Source: Isoptericola chiayiensis (GTDB taxonomy: Bacteria > Actinomycetota > Actinomycetes > Actinomycetales > Cellulomonadaceae). Taken from it: DNA of 64,000 nt. The notes beneath the pieces were generated by a model. The model was not told the DNA's origin. It worked only from the letters and a program-made list of their open reading frames with translations, and made no database searches. The stretch covers positions 124,001-188,000 of the forward strand of contig NZ_JABEZT010000006.1 of the NCBI RefSeq assembly GCF_013149805.1, written 5' to 3'. The position numbers and the translations under genes were made by a program. Positions 15,945-26,015 of this stretch are shown here, in pieces (position 1 is the stretch's first letter; each line of letters opens with the position of its first letter).

Positions 15945-15952
15945 CGGCGGGT

Positions 15953-17256
15953 ATGAGCAGCCGCGACGAGGACGACGGGCGCACGGGGCCGCAACCGCGG
16001 CCGTTCGTGCTCCTCGTGGAGGACGACGACGGCGACGCCGTGCTCGTGACCGAGCTGCTCTCCGACGCCCAGGTCGACGTCGACCTGCACCGGGCGCGGT
16101 CGGTGGCCGAGGCCGCCGCCGAGCTCGAGCGCGGCACCGTCGACTGCCTGGTGGTCGACCTGGGGCTGCCCGACGCCGTGGGGCTGACCGCGATCGAGCA
16201 GCTGCGTCGGTCGAGCCGCCGCCACGCCGTCCCGCCGGCCCTGGTGGTCCTGACGGGGCACTCCGGCGTGGACCAGGGGGTCGACGCCGTCGCCGCCGGC
16301 GCGGACGACTACCTGGTCAAGGGCGAGACCGGACCGGACCTGCTCGGCAGGTCCCTGCGCTACGCGCTGCAGCGCCGCAGCTCCGAGGCCCAGCAGCGGG
16401 CCCTGTACCGCAGCGAGGTCCGCGCCGCGGAGACGGCCCGCCTGGAGCGGGCCCTGCTGCCGCGGCCGCTGGTGGCCGACGAGGCCGTGTCCGTCATGGT
16501 CGGCTACCTGCCGGGCGGCGAGGGCCTCCTGGGCGGCGACTTCTTCGACACCGTCCAGATGTCCGACGGCACGGTGCTCTCGGTGATCGGCGACGTCGCC
16601 GGTCACGGTCCCGACGAGGCGGCGCTCGGCGCGACGCTGCGCACGGCGTGGCGCACCCTCGTGCTCACCGGGACGCCGCCGCAGGACGTGCTGGGTCACC
16701 TCGAGAGGGTGCTGGTGACCGAGCGGACCGGCCCCGAGATCTTCGTGACCCTGTGCCAGGTGGCGGTCGCCGCGGACCGGAGCTGGGTCGACGTCTACCT
16801 GGCCGGCCACCTGGCTCCGATGCTGCTGACCGGCGAGGTCGGTGCGGTGCGGTGCGCCGACATCGTGCCCGAGTCGCGCGGCCGCGCCCTGGGCGTCCCG
16901 GTCCCGGGGGAGTGGCGGGCGCACCGCGTCGCCCTGACGGGGCCGTTCGCGGTGCTCACCTACACCGACGGGCTCGTCGAGGCGGAGCTGGCGGGTCACG
17001 GCGAGGCCCCGGGCCGGGCGCGGGGGCGGGCGACGCCGCGCCTGGGCGTGCCCGGGCTGCGCACGCTGGTCCAGGACGAGCTGGACAGCGGCGGGTTCGT
17101 CGGTGTCGTCGAACGCGTGCTGCGCCGGGTCCGGCGCCTGCACGGCGGCCCGCTCGTCGACGACGCGGCGATGCTCGTCGTGGGGTGGACCGGGTACGAC
17201 GACGTCGTCGGCGAGCGGTCGTCGACGCTGGCCGACTCCGCCGAGTGGGCGCGCTC

Positions 17257-17260
<4 letters not shown>
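15953..17260 (+). CDS. Response regulator with PP2C (SpoIIE/RsbU) phosphatase output
   Basis: 435 aa. Receiver domain at about 18-135: acidic pocket VEDDDGD, phospho-acceptor D69 in CLVVDLGLPD, and the conserved Lys in DDYLVKGET. A helical linker leads to a PP2C/RsbU phosphatase domain (about 190-415) with GGDFFD, GDVAGHGPDEA, YTDGLVEA and DDAAMLVVG metal-binding motifs. Such proteins dephosphorylate anti-sigma antagonists when activated, feeding partner-switch stress control. The target is not in this window. It overlaps the kinase gene by 4 bp. Confidence 0.92.
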
Positions 17261-18438
<1,178 letters not shown>

Positions 18439-18447
18439 GGTGTGACC

Positions 18448-18888
18448 ATGACGGAGCAGCAGGTGGGGATCGAGGTTCTGCTGGTCGAGGACGACCCGGG
18501 CGACGTGCTGATGACGCGGGAGGCGTTCGCCGAGCACAAGGTCGCGAACCGGCTCTCGGTCGTGGCCGACGGCGTCAGCGCGCTGGAGTTCCTGCGCCGG
18601 ACGGGGGAGCACGCGGACGCACCGGTGCCGGACCTGATCCTGCTGGACCTGAACCTTCCCCGCATGGACGGGCGCGAGGTGCTCGCGGCCGTCAAGGCGG
18701 ACCCGGACCTGAAGCACATCCCCGTGGTGGTGCTCACCACCTCGGAGGCGGAGGAGGACGTGCTGCGCTCCTACGCGCTGCACGCGAACGCCTACGTCAC
18801 CAAGCCGGTCGACTTCGACCGGTTCATCGAGGTGGTGCGCCAGATCGACGACTTCTTCGTCTCGGTCGTCCGCCTGCCCGCGCGCTGA
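18448..18888 (+). CDS. Single-domain response regulator (Rcp1-like)
   Basis: 146 aa, receiver only. Acidic pair in LLVEDDPGD, phospho-acceptor D67 in [14 protein letters not shown]98 in [11 protein letters not shown] and K119 in YVTKPVDF. The long beta4-alpha4 region and the FxEVVRQI(D)DFF ending are typical of Rcp1-type regulators that pair with phytochrome-type kinases. Having no output domain, it probably carries phosphate or binds a partner. It probably works with the two genes upstream. Confidence 0.93.
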   Translation: MTEQQVGIEVLLVEDDPGDVLMTREAFAEHKVANRLSVVADGVSALEFLRRTGEHADAPVPDLILLDLNLPRMDGREVLAAVKADPDLKHIPVVVLTTSEAEEDVLRSYALHANAYVTKPVDFDRFIEVVRQIDDFFVSVVRLPAR

Positions 18889-18977
18889 GGTCCGGCGTGC
18901 CGGGATGATCCCGGGCCGGGTCGTGGTTGTGCGCAGCGGGTGCGAGCGCACCCGCCCGGCGAGAACGAGGAGGAGCG

Positions 18978-19907
18978 GTGCTGGACCCGCAGGACATCTA
19001 CGAGGTGCACGTCGAGGCAGTGGAGCGGACCCTGGGACAGTCGGGGGACGCGGCGGCCTCGGGCCCGGTCCTGGTGCACGCGCTGCGCGGGTTCGTCGAC
19101 GCGGGCTCTGCCGGCGAGCTGGCCGTGGAGCACCTGCTGGAGCGTTTCGAGCCCACGCGGCTGGTGACGTTCGACGCCGACGCCCTCGTCGACTACCGGT
19201 CGCGCCGGCCGCCGATGACGTTCGACGCGGACCGCTGGTCGCACTACGAGGCGCCGTCGCTGGTGGTCGACCACCTGCGCGACGCCGAGGGCAGCGGGTT
19301 CCTGCTGCTGCACGGGGACGAGCCGGACCTGCAGTGGGAGCGGGTGGTGGCGGCGGTGCGTGCCGTCGTCGAGCGCCTCGGGGTGTCCCTGACGGTCGGG
19401 CTGCACGGCATCCCCATGGGGGTGCCGCACACCCGCCCGGCCTCCCTGACGGCGCACGGCACGCGGGACGGGCTCGTCGAGGACTACACCTCGTTCTTCG
19501 GCACGGTGCAGGTGCCGGGGTCGCTGGCGGCGCTGCTGGAGTACCGCCTCGGCCAGACCGAGCACGACGCGATGGGGGTGACGGTCCACGTGCCCCACTA
19601 CCTGGCCCAGTCCCGGTACGCCCCGGCGGCGGTGGTCGCGCTCGAGCACCTGGAGAAGGCCACGGGCCTGGGGCTGCAGGTCGAGGCCCTGACGGAGGCG
19701 GCCGCCCAGGCGCGCGTGGAGGTGGCCGAGCTGGTCGCGGAGAACGAGGAGGTCGCGGCGGTCGTGCGGCGCCTCGAGGAGCAGTATGACGCGTTCAGCA
19801 GGTCGGTCGGCCGGACCAACCTGCTCGCCGACGACACCTCGCTGCCCACGGCCGAGGAGCTCGGTGCGGAGTTCGAGCGGTTCCTGGCCCAGCGCGACGA
19901 CGAGTGA
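18978..19907 (+). CDS. PAC2 family protein
   Basis: 309 aa. PAC2 proteins are related to proteasome-assembly chaperones. Characteristic pieces are the opening VLVHALRGFVDAGSAGELAVEHLLE, DADALVDYRSRRPPMTFD (a family signature), LLLHGDEPDLQWER and the GLHGIPMGVPHTRP loop. The C-terminal 70 residues are helical and Glu/Val-rich with coiled-coil character. Function in bacteria is unknown. Start GTG 18978 is preceded by GAGGAGG at 18967-18973. The downstream intergenic region holds a long imperfect hairpin. Confidence 0.9.
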   Translation: MLDPQDIYEVHVEAVERTLGQSGDAAASGPVLVHALRGFVDAGSAGELAVEHLLERFEPTRLVTFDADALVDYRSRRPPMTFDADRWSHYEAPSLVVDHLRDAEGSGFLLLHGDEPDLQWERVVAAVRAVVERLGVSLTVGLHGIPMGVPHTRPASLTAHGTRDGLVEDYTSFFGTVQVPGSLAALLEYRLGQTEHDAMGVTVHVPHYLAQSRYAPAAVVALEHLEKATGLGLQVEALTEAAAQARVEVAELVAENEEVAAVVRRLEEQYDAFSRSVGRTNLLADDTSLPTAEELGAEFERFLAQRDDE

Positions 19908-19932
19908 CCGGGTCGATGCATCCGGATGTTTC

Positions 19933-19982
19933 CGCAGGTGGCGCCTGAGAATCGCCGGGCGATGACCCGTGGCGCGCCTGCG
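19933..19982. terminator. Imperfect hairpin after the PAC2 gene
   Basis: Outer arms CGCAGG..GCGCC and GGCGC..CCTGCG pair with a small internal loop and enclose an inner ATCGCC/GGCGAT-like hairpin. A terminator is the simplest reading. Confidence 0.35.
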
Positions 19983-20108
19983 TGTTCCGTGTCACACTGA
20001 CCGTCGTCGTACCAGGGGGCACCTCGCACGAACCGGCGTGGGTCCCGGTGCGGCGGCGGGCCGTCGGCCGACGTGCCCGTGCACTCCAGGGAAGGTCGAA
20101 GGATCAGC

Positions 20109-20312
20109 ATGGCGCAGGGTTCTGTGAAGTGGTTCAACGCCGAGAAGGGTTACGGTTTCATCGCCCAGGACGGCGGCGGCGCCGACGTCTTCGTGCACTA
20201 CTCGGCGATCCAGACGCAGGGATACCGCACGCTCGACGAGGCGCAGCGGGTCGAGTTCGAGGTGACGCAGGGCCCCAAGGGTCCGCAGGCGGAGCAGGTC
20301 GTCCCGCTCTGA
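20109..20312 (+). CDS. Cold-shock domain protein
   Basis: 67 aa single cold-shock domain binding single-stranded RNA and [23 protein letters not shown] holds RNP1 (KGYGFI) and DVFVHYSAI holds RNP2; the C-terminus [14 protein letters not shown] is typical of actinobacterial CspA-like proteins. ATG 20109 is chosen over upstream in-frame codons because the domain begins there and AAGGA sits about 6 nt before. About 200 bp without a gene precede it, leaving space for a structured leader as in other csp genes. A strong hairpin follows the stop. Confidence 0.96.
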   Translation: MAQGSVKWFNAEKGYGFIAQDGGGADVFVHYSAIQTQGYRTLDEAQRVEFEVTQGPKGPQAEQVVPL

Positions 20313-20321
20313 ACCGACCGT

Positions 20322-20358
20322 GCGCAGGCCGCGTCCCCACCGGGGGCGCGGCCTGCGC
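20322..20358 (+). terminator. Terminator hairpin of the cold-shock gene
   Basis: GCGCAGGCCGCG (20322-20333) pairs perfectly with CGCGGCCTGCGC (20347-20358), with additional C4/G4 pairing towards the loop and one bulged T. It begins 9 bp after the stop codon; no T-tract. Confidence 0.75.
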
Positions 20359-20411
20359 CGTGTCCGCGCCAGGTCTGCGTCGTTCCTGCGCCGCCACGAC
20401 GTCGGGCCGCG

Positions 20412-21392
20412 TCACCGCGGCGAGGTCGTGGTGCCCACGAACCGTTCGAGCGCCGGTCCGGTGAGCACCTGGGCGGGAACGGCCAGGCTGCGCAGGGCGC
20501 GGCCCAGCGTCGCCGAACCCAGGTCGGGGAGCGTGTCGGGGTGGCGGTCGTCGCTGTCGGCGGCGCTGTCGACAGCGCCGTCGGCGTCGTCCGCCTCCTC
20601 CGGCCGTGCGGCCCCGGACTCCCGGCCGCCGGTGGCGCCGCGCCGGGGGCTGGGGGCGACGGCCGCGACGACGACGTTGCCGTAGCGCCGTCCCTTGAGC
20701 ACGGCCGGTTCCGCGACGACGGCGAGGCGGTGCTCGGCGGCGGCGTCCGGCCCGAACGCCTCCGCGAACGCCGCGACCTCCGCGCGGGTCGTGGTCAGCG
20801 GGGGCCGGTCGGCGCAGTTGGCCAGGGCCACGCCACCGGGGCGCAGCGCGCGCCGGCAGGCGTCCGCGAACCGCTCGCCGACGAGGTGCGCGGGTGTCCT
20901 GTCGCCGTCGAAGGCGTCCCGGACCACCACGTCGGCCAGGCCAGGGGTCAGGCCGTCGAGGGCCTGGCCGCCGTCCTGGGCGCGCAGTCGCAGGGCGGGC
21001 GAGCGCGGCAGGTCGAACCACTCGCGCACGAGCGCCAGCAGGCGGGCGTCGACGTCCACCCCGATCTGGCGCGACCCGGGTCGTACGTGGTCGATCTGCC
21101 GGGGCAGCGCGCAGCCCGCGGCGCCGAGGTGCACCGCCCGCACCGGCCCCGCGGGCAGGAGGTCGACCACGGCGGCCATCTGCTGCAGGTACTCGAACGC
21201 GAGGAAGCCGGGGTCGTCGAGGTCCAGGCAGGAGCTCGGCACCCCGTTGACGTGCAGCGTCACGCGTGAGGAGTGGTCCGGGTCGGGTTCGATGCGTGCG
21301 GTGCCGGTGTCGATCGGGACCTCGTCCGCCGGCAGTGTCGGTGCCGTGCGGGACGATCGGTCGTGCCTCCGGTGGCGGGAGCGTCGGGCCAT
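20412..21392 (-). CDS. Spermidine synthase-like methyltransferase-fold protein
   Basis: 326 aa. After a basic disordered N-terminus (about 1-25), the core follows the SpeE fold: a beta-hairpin domain (IDTGTARIEPDPDHSSRVTLHVNG), FLAFEYLQQMAAVVDLL, the nucleotide-binding VHLGAAGCALPRQI, VDVDARLLALVREWFDLP, and VVRDAFDGDRTP. The usual G-G-G-x-G of spermidine synthases is GAAGC here. Actinobacterial copies are rarely tested and polyamine activity is uncertain. The C-terminal 90 residues are low-complexity Asp/Ala-rich. Minus-strand GAGACT lies 6 nt before ATG 21392, a variant -10 box. It is divergent from the SOS-controlled HEPN gene. Confidence 0.75.
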   Translation of the reverse strand: MARRSRHRRHDRSSRTAPTLPADEVPIDTGTARIEPDPDHSSRVTLHVNGVPSSCLDLDDPGFLAFEYLQQMAAVVDLLPAGPVRAVHLGAAGCALPRQIDHVRPGSRQIGVDVDARLLALVREWFDLPRSPALRLRAQDGGQALDGLTPGLADVVVRDAFDGDRTPAHLVGERFADACRRALRPGGVALANCADRPPLTTTRAEVAAFAEAFGPDAAAEHRLAVVAEPAVLKGRRYGNVVVAAVAPSPRRGATGGRESGAARPEEADDADGAVDSAADSDDRHPDTLPDLGSATLGRALRSLAVPAQVLTGPALERFVGTTTSPR

Positions 21393-21418
21393 GGGCCCAG
21401 TCTCTCGCGTCGGGAGGA

Positions 21419-21447
21419 TTGACAGGATCGAACAGGTGTTCGATCAT
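21419..21447 (+). promoter_or_regulatory. SOS promoter of the HEPN-dinB operon (TTGACA - 17 nt - GATCAT)
   Basis: A consensus -35 TTGACA (21419-21424) and -10 GATCAT (21442-21447) are separated by exactly 17 nt, and the LexA box occupies the spacer. Expected transcript start is near 21454, leaving a leader of about 35 nt before ATG 21489. Confidence 0.8.
21428..21443. promoter_or_regulatory. LexA (SOS) box, perfect consensus
   Basis: TCGAACAGGTGTTCGA fits TCGAAC-N4-GTTCGA with no mismatch and lies between the -35 and -10 of the HEPN-dinB promoter. Confidence 0.92.
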
Positions 21448-21488
21448 GGAGGCGGTGGGGTCGTCCCGCCGGACGTGGGAGGTTCTCC

Positions 21489-21926
21489 ATGGAGATGCGA
21501 GGTCGGATCCCGACGCCGGAGCGCGTGCGGCGGCTGCTCGACCGGGCGGACGCCGAGCTCGCCTCGGCCCTGCGCACCGCCGATCCTGCCGAGCGTTTCG
21601 TGCACGCCCACCTCGCGGCGCTGCGTTCCGCGGCGGCCCTGGTCGAGCTGCACGACGGCGGTGTGCCGCGCGGGCGCGCGCGCCCGGTGTGGGAGCTGCT
21701 GACCCGGGTCGAGCCGGAGCTCGGTGCGTGGAGCGTCTACTTCGCCTCCGGGGCGCGGCTGCGTGCCGCCGTCGATGCCGGGCGGGCCGAGGGGGTGTCC
21801 GCACAGCGCGCCGACGAGCTGTTGGCCTGCGCGGAGGACTTCCGCGACGAGGTGGGCCTGCGCGTCGACCCGGGTGCTGGTTTCGCCCTGCCCGGTGCGC
21901 GTGACCGGTCGGCGGCGGTCTCGTGA
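21489..21926 (+). CDS. SAV_6107-type HEPN domain protein
   Basis: 145 aa, all-helical. It resembles the SAV_6107 HEPN family: an opening helix PERVRRLLDRADAELASA, PAERFVHAHLAALRSAAALVEL (first HEPN helix), WELLTRVEPELGAWSVYFASGARLRAAVDAG, and a final helix around RADELLACAEDFRDEVG. The R-x4-6-H ribonuclease motif of toxin HEPNs is not obvious. GGGAGG lies 6 nt before ATG 21489. It overlaps dinB by 4 bp and is the first gene after a perfect LexA box, so it should be induced with DNA polymerase IV. Confidence 0.8.
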   Translation: MEMRGRIPTPERVRRLLDRADAELASALRTADPAERFVHAHLAALRSAAALVELHDGGVPRGRARPVWELLTRVEPELGAWSVYFASGARLRAAVDAGRAEGVSAQRADELLACAEDFRDEVGLRVDPGAGFALPGARDRSAAVS

Positions 21927-23185
21927 GCCGCGGGCCGCGGTCGCCGACGGCGCGGCGGGACTGGGGGTCGGACGAGTCGGGCGCGGGCATCCTGCACGTC
22001 GACATGGACGCCTTCTTCGCCTCGGTCGAGCTGGTCCGCCGCCCCGAGCTGAGGGGTCGGCCCGTGATCGTCGGGGGTCGGGAACGAGGTGTGGTGCTGG
22101 CCGCGACCTACGAGGCCCGGGCGTTCGGGGTCCGGTCCGCGATGCCGATGACGCACGCGCTGGCCCGCTGTCCGCAGGCGGTGGTCGTACGGCCCGACCA
22201 CCGTCGCTACCGCGAGGTCTCGGCGTCCGTCATGGAGATGCTGCGGGAGGTGACGGCCGTGGTCGAGCAGGTCTCGGTCGACGAGGCGTTCCTCGACGTC
22301 TCGGGAGCGCGTCGCAGGATGGGCCCGCCGACGACGATCGGTCGCCTCCTGCGCGAGCGCGTGCAGGCCGAGCACGGCATCACCTGCTCGGTCGGCATCG
22401 GGCGCAACAAGCTCGTGGCCAAGCTCGCCTCCACCCATGCCAAGCCCGACGGCATGCTCCTGGTGCCGGAGGCCGCGACGCTGTCCTTCCTGCGCGGCCT
22501 GCCGGTCGGCGCCCTGTGGGGGGTGGGGGACAAGACAGAGCAGGTGCTGCGTCGCTGGGGCATCACCACGGTGGCCCAGCTCGCCGACACCGACGTCGAC
22601 GTGCTGCAGGCCGCCGTCGGCCGCGTCACGGGGGCGCACCTGCACGACCTGGCGCTGGGGCGTGACCCGCGCCCCGTGGTGGCCGACCGTGCCGAACGCT
22701 CCATCGGCGCCGAGAGGACGTTCGAGCGCGACCTGCATGACCGCGAGGACGTGGCGCGGCGCCTGCGCGAGCTCGCCGACCGGGTCACCGCCCGGATGCG
22801 CCGGCACGACGTGGTGGCGCGCACCGTCGCGCTCAAGGTGCGCACGAGCGACTTCCGGACGCTGACGCGCTCGAGGACCCTCGACGCGCCGACCGACGTG
22901 GCCCAGGAGTTCTACCGCGTGGCTCGTGAGCTCTTCGGAGCGGTCGACCTGCGGGGCCTCCCGGTGCGCCTCGTCGGGGTGCGGGCCGAGGGACTCCGAC
23001 CACGTGCGGACCTGGTCACCCAGCCGTCGCTCTTCGAGGGCGACGACCCGCACGTCGGTGCACGTCGGGAGGCCGAGGTCGCCGTGGACGCGGTCCGGGC
23101 GAGGTTCGGCGACGCCGCCATCGCTCTCGGGGCGTCCCCGGTTCCGCCTCCGACTACCGTCCGCGGCTCGGCGGGCCTATCCTAG
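21923..23185 (+). CDS. dinB: DNA polymerase IV (Y family)
   Basis: 420 aa translesion polymerase. Metal-binding VDMDAFFASVEL (about residues 26-37), RPVIVGG, TYEARAFGVRSAMP, and SVDEAFLDVSGA with the second catalytic Asp-Glu pair. Helix-hairpin-helix region (GITTVAQLADTDVDVLQAAVG) and a little-finger domain (RSIGAERTFERDL, then VALKVRTSDFRTLTRSRTL). The C-terminal tail lacks a clear beta-clamp QLxLF motif; QPSLFEGDD near residue 370 is the best candidate. Translation is coupled to the HEPN gene (GTGA overlap), placing it under the SOS promoter at 21419. Confidence 0.97.
   Translation: MSRGPRSPTARRDWGSDESGAGILHVDMDAFFASVELVRRPELRGRPVIVGGRERGVVLAATYEARAFGVRSAMPMTHALARCPQAVVVRPDHRRYREVSASVMEMLREVTAVVEQVSVDEAFLDVSGARRRMGPPTTIGRLLRERVQAEHGITCSVGIGRNKLVAKLASTHAKPDGMLLVPEAATLSFLRGLPVGALWGVGDKTEQVLRRWGITTVAQLADTDVDVLQAAVGRVTGAHLHDLALGRDPRPVVADRAERSIGAERTFERDLHDREDVARRLRELADRVTARMRRHDVVARTVALKVRTSDFRTLTRSRTLDAPTDVAQEFYRVARELFGAVDLRGLPVRLVGVRAEGLRPRADLVTQPSLFEGDDPHVGARREAEVAVDAVRARFGDAAIALGASPVPPPTTVRGSAGLS
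23178..23183 (+). promoter_or_regulatory. Candidate -10 (TATCCT) of the DUF3040 gene
   Basis: TATCCT about 40 bp before ATG 23224; no clear -35. It overlaps the end of dinB, whose stop ends at 23185. Confidence 0.4.
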
Positions 23186-23223
23186 AGGGAAGACAGCAGT
23201 CCACAGCGAGATCGGGGGGCCCG

Positions 23224-23640
23224 ATGCCTCTGTCGGAGTACGAGCAGCGCGTGCTGGAGCAGATGGAGCGCGCGCTGGAGAGCGACGACCCCCGGCTGGC
23301 CACCACGCTCCAGCAGTCCCGCCGGCGTTCTCCGCTGCGCTTCGTGCTCGCGGCCGTCGGTGTGGTCCTCGGGCTGCTCCTGCTGGTCATCGGTGCCGCG
23401 TCGGACCTGACCTGGCTCGGCGTCATCGGCTTCGCGCTGATGTTCGCCGGAGTCGCGTTCGTCTTCGCCGCACCGCGACGCAAGGGCCCGCAGGGCACGG
23501 TCGGTGCCGACGGCGGCGTCAAGCCGTCCCCGGCGGCCGGTGGCGCGGGCGCTCCGCGCCAGGCCCGGCCCAAGAACGGCCAGGGTTTCTTCGACCGCCT
23601 CGAGGAGCGCTGGGACCGTCGCCGCGAGCAGGGGCAGTGA
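23224..23640 (+). CDS. DUF3040 membrane protein
   Basis: 138 aa. The N-terminal MPLSEYEQRVLEQMERALESDDPRLA is the DUF3040 signature, followed by two membrane helices (about 40-60 and 62-82) and a long basic cytoplasmic tail ending in FFDRLEERWDRRREQ. Family members accompany division and wall genes in many actinomycetes, but no function is known. A GGGGGG ribosome-binding site lies 5 nt before ATG. Confidence 0.92.
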   Translation: MPLSEYEQRVLEQMERALESDDPRLATTLQQSRRRSPLRFVLAAVGVVLGLLLLVIGAASDLTWLGVIGFALMFAGVAFVFAAPRRKGPQGTVGADGGVKPSPAAGGAGAPRQARPKNGQGFFDRLEERWDRRREQGQ

Positions 23641-23681
23641 CCGGACACCACCGCTGAGCCGTTCCGACCGGAACGGACCTT

Positions 23682-23710
23682 CGACGCCGACGCCGAGCGC
23701 GTCGGCGTCG
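23682..23710 (+). terminator. Terminator hairpin after DUF3040 gene
   Basis: CGACGCCGACGC (23682-23693) and GCGTCGGCGTCG (23699-23710) form a perfect 12-bp stem with a 5-nt loop, followed by TCGTCTCGTC. It may also serve the convergent transglutaminase operon. Confidence 0.7.
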
Positions 23711-23783
23711 TCGTCTCGTCAGCACCCCGAGGGTGCCGCGCCCCTCGCGCCCGCGGCGGCTCCGTGCCCGCCGTGACGCCGCG

Positions 23784-26015
23784 TCATCCCCGTGCGGCGA
23801 GACCCCGGGTGATCCTCTGGGCGACCTCCGCCAGGTCCTCGTCGTCGGACGCCGCCTCCTCATCGGGTGCTGCGTACCGTGCTCGCTCCACGGCGTCCGA
23901 GAGGAGTTGCAGGTCGTCGCGGACCTCCGCGGAAGGCGCCGCGCCGCGAGCCGCGGTCACCGCGTCCGCCACGGCCGCCGGTGCGGTGCGCGGCGTCGTC
24001 CGCGGGGGCAGACGCACCCCGTCCCGCTCCAGCGCGGCCACGACCTGCGCCCACGCGCGCTCCGCGTCCCAGGGCCGCTCGTCGCGGCGACGCCGCAGCA
24101 GGTACCACGCCAGCGCGACGGCGGCGAGGACGAGCAGGGCCACGATCGCCACGGCGGCCCACGGCGTGCCCTCGTCCGCGCCGCCGCCCCCCACGGCGAC
24201 CACCGGCTCCGAGGCCGCCGGCTGGGGCGTCGGCTCGGTGCGCGGCTCCTGCTCGGCGGCCGTGGGCACCTGCTGCGGCGTGGCTCCCTGCTCCGCGGGG
24301 TCGCCGCGGTCCACGGTGTGCTCCGGCGGCGCCCCGGTCTGCACGGCCGGGGTCGGCTCGAACCGGACCCAGCCGACGCCCTCGAAGTACAGCTCCGGCC
24401 AGGCGTGGGAGTCCTGGCCGGTCACGGTCCAGCTCCGGGACCCGTCGGAGGCGTCGGTGGCTTCTCCGGGCAGGAACCCCACCCCGAGCCGGGTCGGGAT
24501 GTCGAGCGTGCGGGCCATCACCGCCATCGTCGTCGCGAACTGCACGCAGTAGCCCGTGCGGTGCTGCAGGAAGTCCCACACCGGGTCGCCCGTCCCGCCG
24601 CGCGGGAGCTCGGTGGAGTACGTGAACGTCGCCGGGTCCCGCAGCCAGTCCTGCAGCGCGACGGCCTGGTCGAAGGCGGTGGACGCGTCGCCCGCGACCT
24701 CCGTGGCCAGCGCCGCCACCTCGTCGGCGTGCTCGGAGTCGGGCAGCTCGACGTAGGCGTCGACGGCGGTCCCCGCCCCGGCCGACCGCAGCGTCTCGGC
24801 GTCGAGGGGCCGGGGTCGGACGGCCAGGTCGTAGGTGTCGCCGGTGTCGGTGCGGTCCCCGACGACCTCGTCGCGGATGCCGTCGTAGCCCCAGGTTCCG
24901 TCGGTGACCACGGCGCGGGGCTCCAGGGGGAGCGGCAGCTGGTCGTCGCGCAGCGACCCGACCGTCACCGCCAGCTCGGCGGGCTCGAGCAGGCCGCCGC
25001 GGTCCAGGTCGTCGGGCCAGAGCAGGTCCTCGCCGGTGAACGGCTCGCCCGATCGTTCGTCGCCGCGCTGCCAGCGCCGGCCGTCGAACGCCGAGGCCGT
25101 GTACGTGCGCAGCGGACCGACGCCCTCGTCCGGGCCGGAGTAGGTGAGCACCACCTCCTGGGACCGCTCGGTCAGGCTGCTCAGGACGTCGAGGTCCTCG
25201 GCGAGCTGGATCGAGTCGCCCGTCGTGGTGAAGGCCTGGTACCAGGCGCCCGCGTACCCGGGCAGGGACTCCGACGCGGTGGCCGCGACGCTCGCGCCGA
25301 GCGCGACGGCGACGGCGGTGCCGGTGGTGACCAGCGCACGTGCCTGCTCCGCACGGCGTACCGGGGCAGGGGGTCGTTCGCCGCGTCCTGCCGGTGCGCG
25401 GCCGGGCGGCTGGACGGTGAGCAGCAGGAGCAGGGCGGCCACGACGACCACGAAGACGCCGCGCGGGACCTCGCCCGTGAGCACGAGCGGCGGGGCCCAC
25501 AGGGCCAGCAGCGGCAGGCCCGTGGCCGCCGGCCAGTGGAGCCCGCCGGCGAGTGCGTCGGCGAGGAGCAGGACCGCGAGGGTGCCGCCGACGGCGAGCA
25601 GCGCGACGGGGAGGGTGCCCGGTACGGGTGCCACCTCCGACCGCACGACCTCGCCGGCGTCGCCGAGCCGGGCGACGACGCGAGCGAGGTGCTCCGGCCC
25701 GACGAGGAGGTCCGGCTCGGAGGTCGGCGCCCCGTACCGGGACAGCACGAACCAGGAGGCGACCAGACCTCCGGCCAGCGTCGGGACGACGGAGCCGCCC
25801 GCGACGGTGCCGGCGCGCCGGGCCCGCGACTCGAGCAGGGCGCGGACGGTCGCGACGGCCACCGAGACCAGGGCGATGCCGAGCAGACCCGTCCGGACCC
25901 ACGGCCCGGGCAGGACGAGACCGGTCAGGGCGAGCATGGAGGCCGCCACCGCGACGGCGACGAGGAGGCTCGTGGCCACCGTCCGCAGGACGGGACCGGC
26001 GTGCGGGGGGATCAT
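23784..26015 (-). CDS. Membrane transglutaminase-like protein (TgpA family)
   Basis: 743 aa. N-terminal block of several membrane helices (about residues 10-280), an extracytoplasmic domain, then a transglutaminase-like core with Cys in RTGYCVQFATTMAVMARTLDIP and His in GQDSHAWPELYFEGVGWVRFEP, the papain-like dyad, and a DUF4129-type C-terminal region after one more helix (about 630-650, WAAVAIVALLVLAAVALAWYLL). Likely a peptidase or transglutaminase acting outside the membrane. It is the last gene of a MoxR-DUF58-transglutaminase operon and starts within the stop of the DUF58 gene (ATGA). Confidence 0.9.
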   Translation of the reverse strand: MIPPHAGPVLRTVATSLLVAVAVAASMLALTGLVLPGPWVRTGLLGIALVSVAVATVRALLESRARRAGTVAGGSVVPTLAGGLVASWFVLSRYGAPTSEPDLLVGPEHLARVVARLGDAGEVVRSEVAPVPGTLPVALLAVGGTLAVLLLADALAGGLHWPAATGLPLLALWAPPLVLTGEVPRGVFVVVVAALLLLLTVQPPGRAPAGRGERPPAPVRRAEQARALVTTGTAVAVALGASVAATASESLPGYAGAWYQAFTTTGDSIQLAEDLDVLSSLTERSQEVVLTYSGPDEGVGPLRTYTASAFDGRRWQRGDERSGEPFTGEDLLWPDDLDRGGLLEPAELAVTVGSLRDDQLPLPLEPRAVVTDGTWGYDGIRDEVVGDRTDTGDTYDLAVRPRPLDAETLRSAGAGTAVDAYVELPDSEHADEVAALATEVAGDASTAFDQAVALQDWLRDPATFTYSTELPRGGTGDPVWDFLQHRTGYCVQFATTMAVMARTLDIPTRLGVGFLPGEATDASDGSRSWTVTGQDSHAWPELYFEGVGWVRFEPTPAVQTGAPPEHTVDRGDPAEQGATPQQVPTAAEQEPRTEPTPQPAASEPVVAVGGGGADEGTPWAAVAIVALLVLAAVALAWYLLRRRRDERPWDAERAWAQVVAALERDGVRLPPRTTPRTAPAAVADAVTAARGAAPSAEVRDDLQLLSDAVERARYAAPDEEAASDDEDLAEVAQRITRGLAARG

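Noticed and set aside
13424-17143. Large minus-strand frame covering serA, helD and the phosphatase gene
   Set aside because: Frame-shifted or antisense relative to three recognised genes and without domains.
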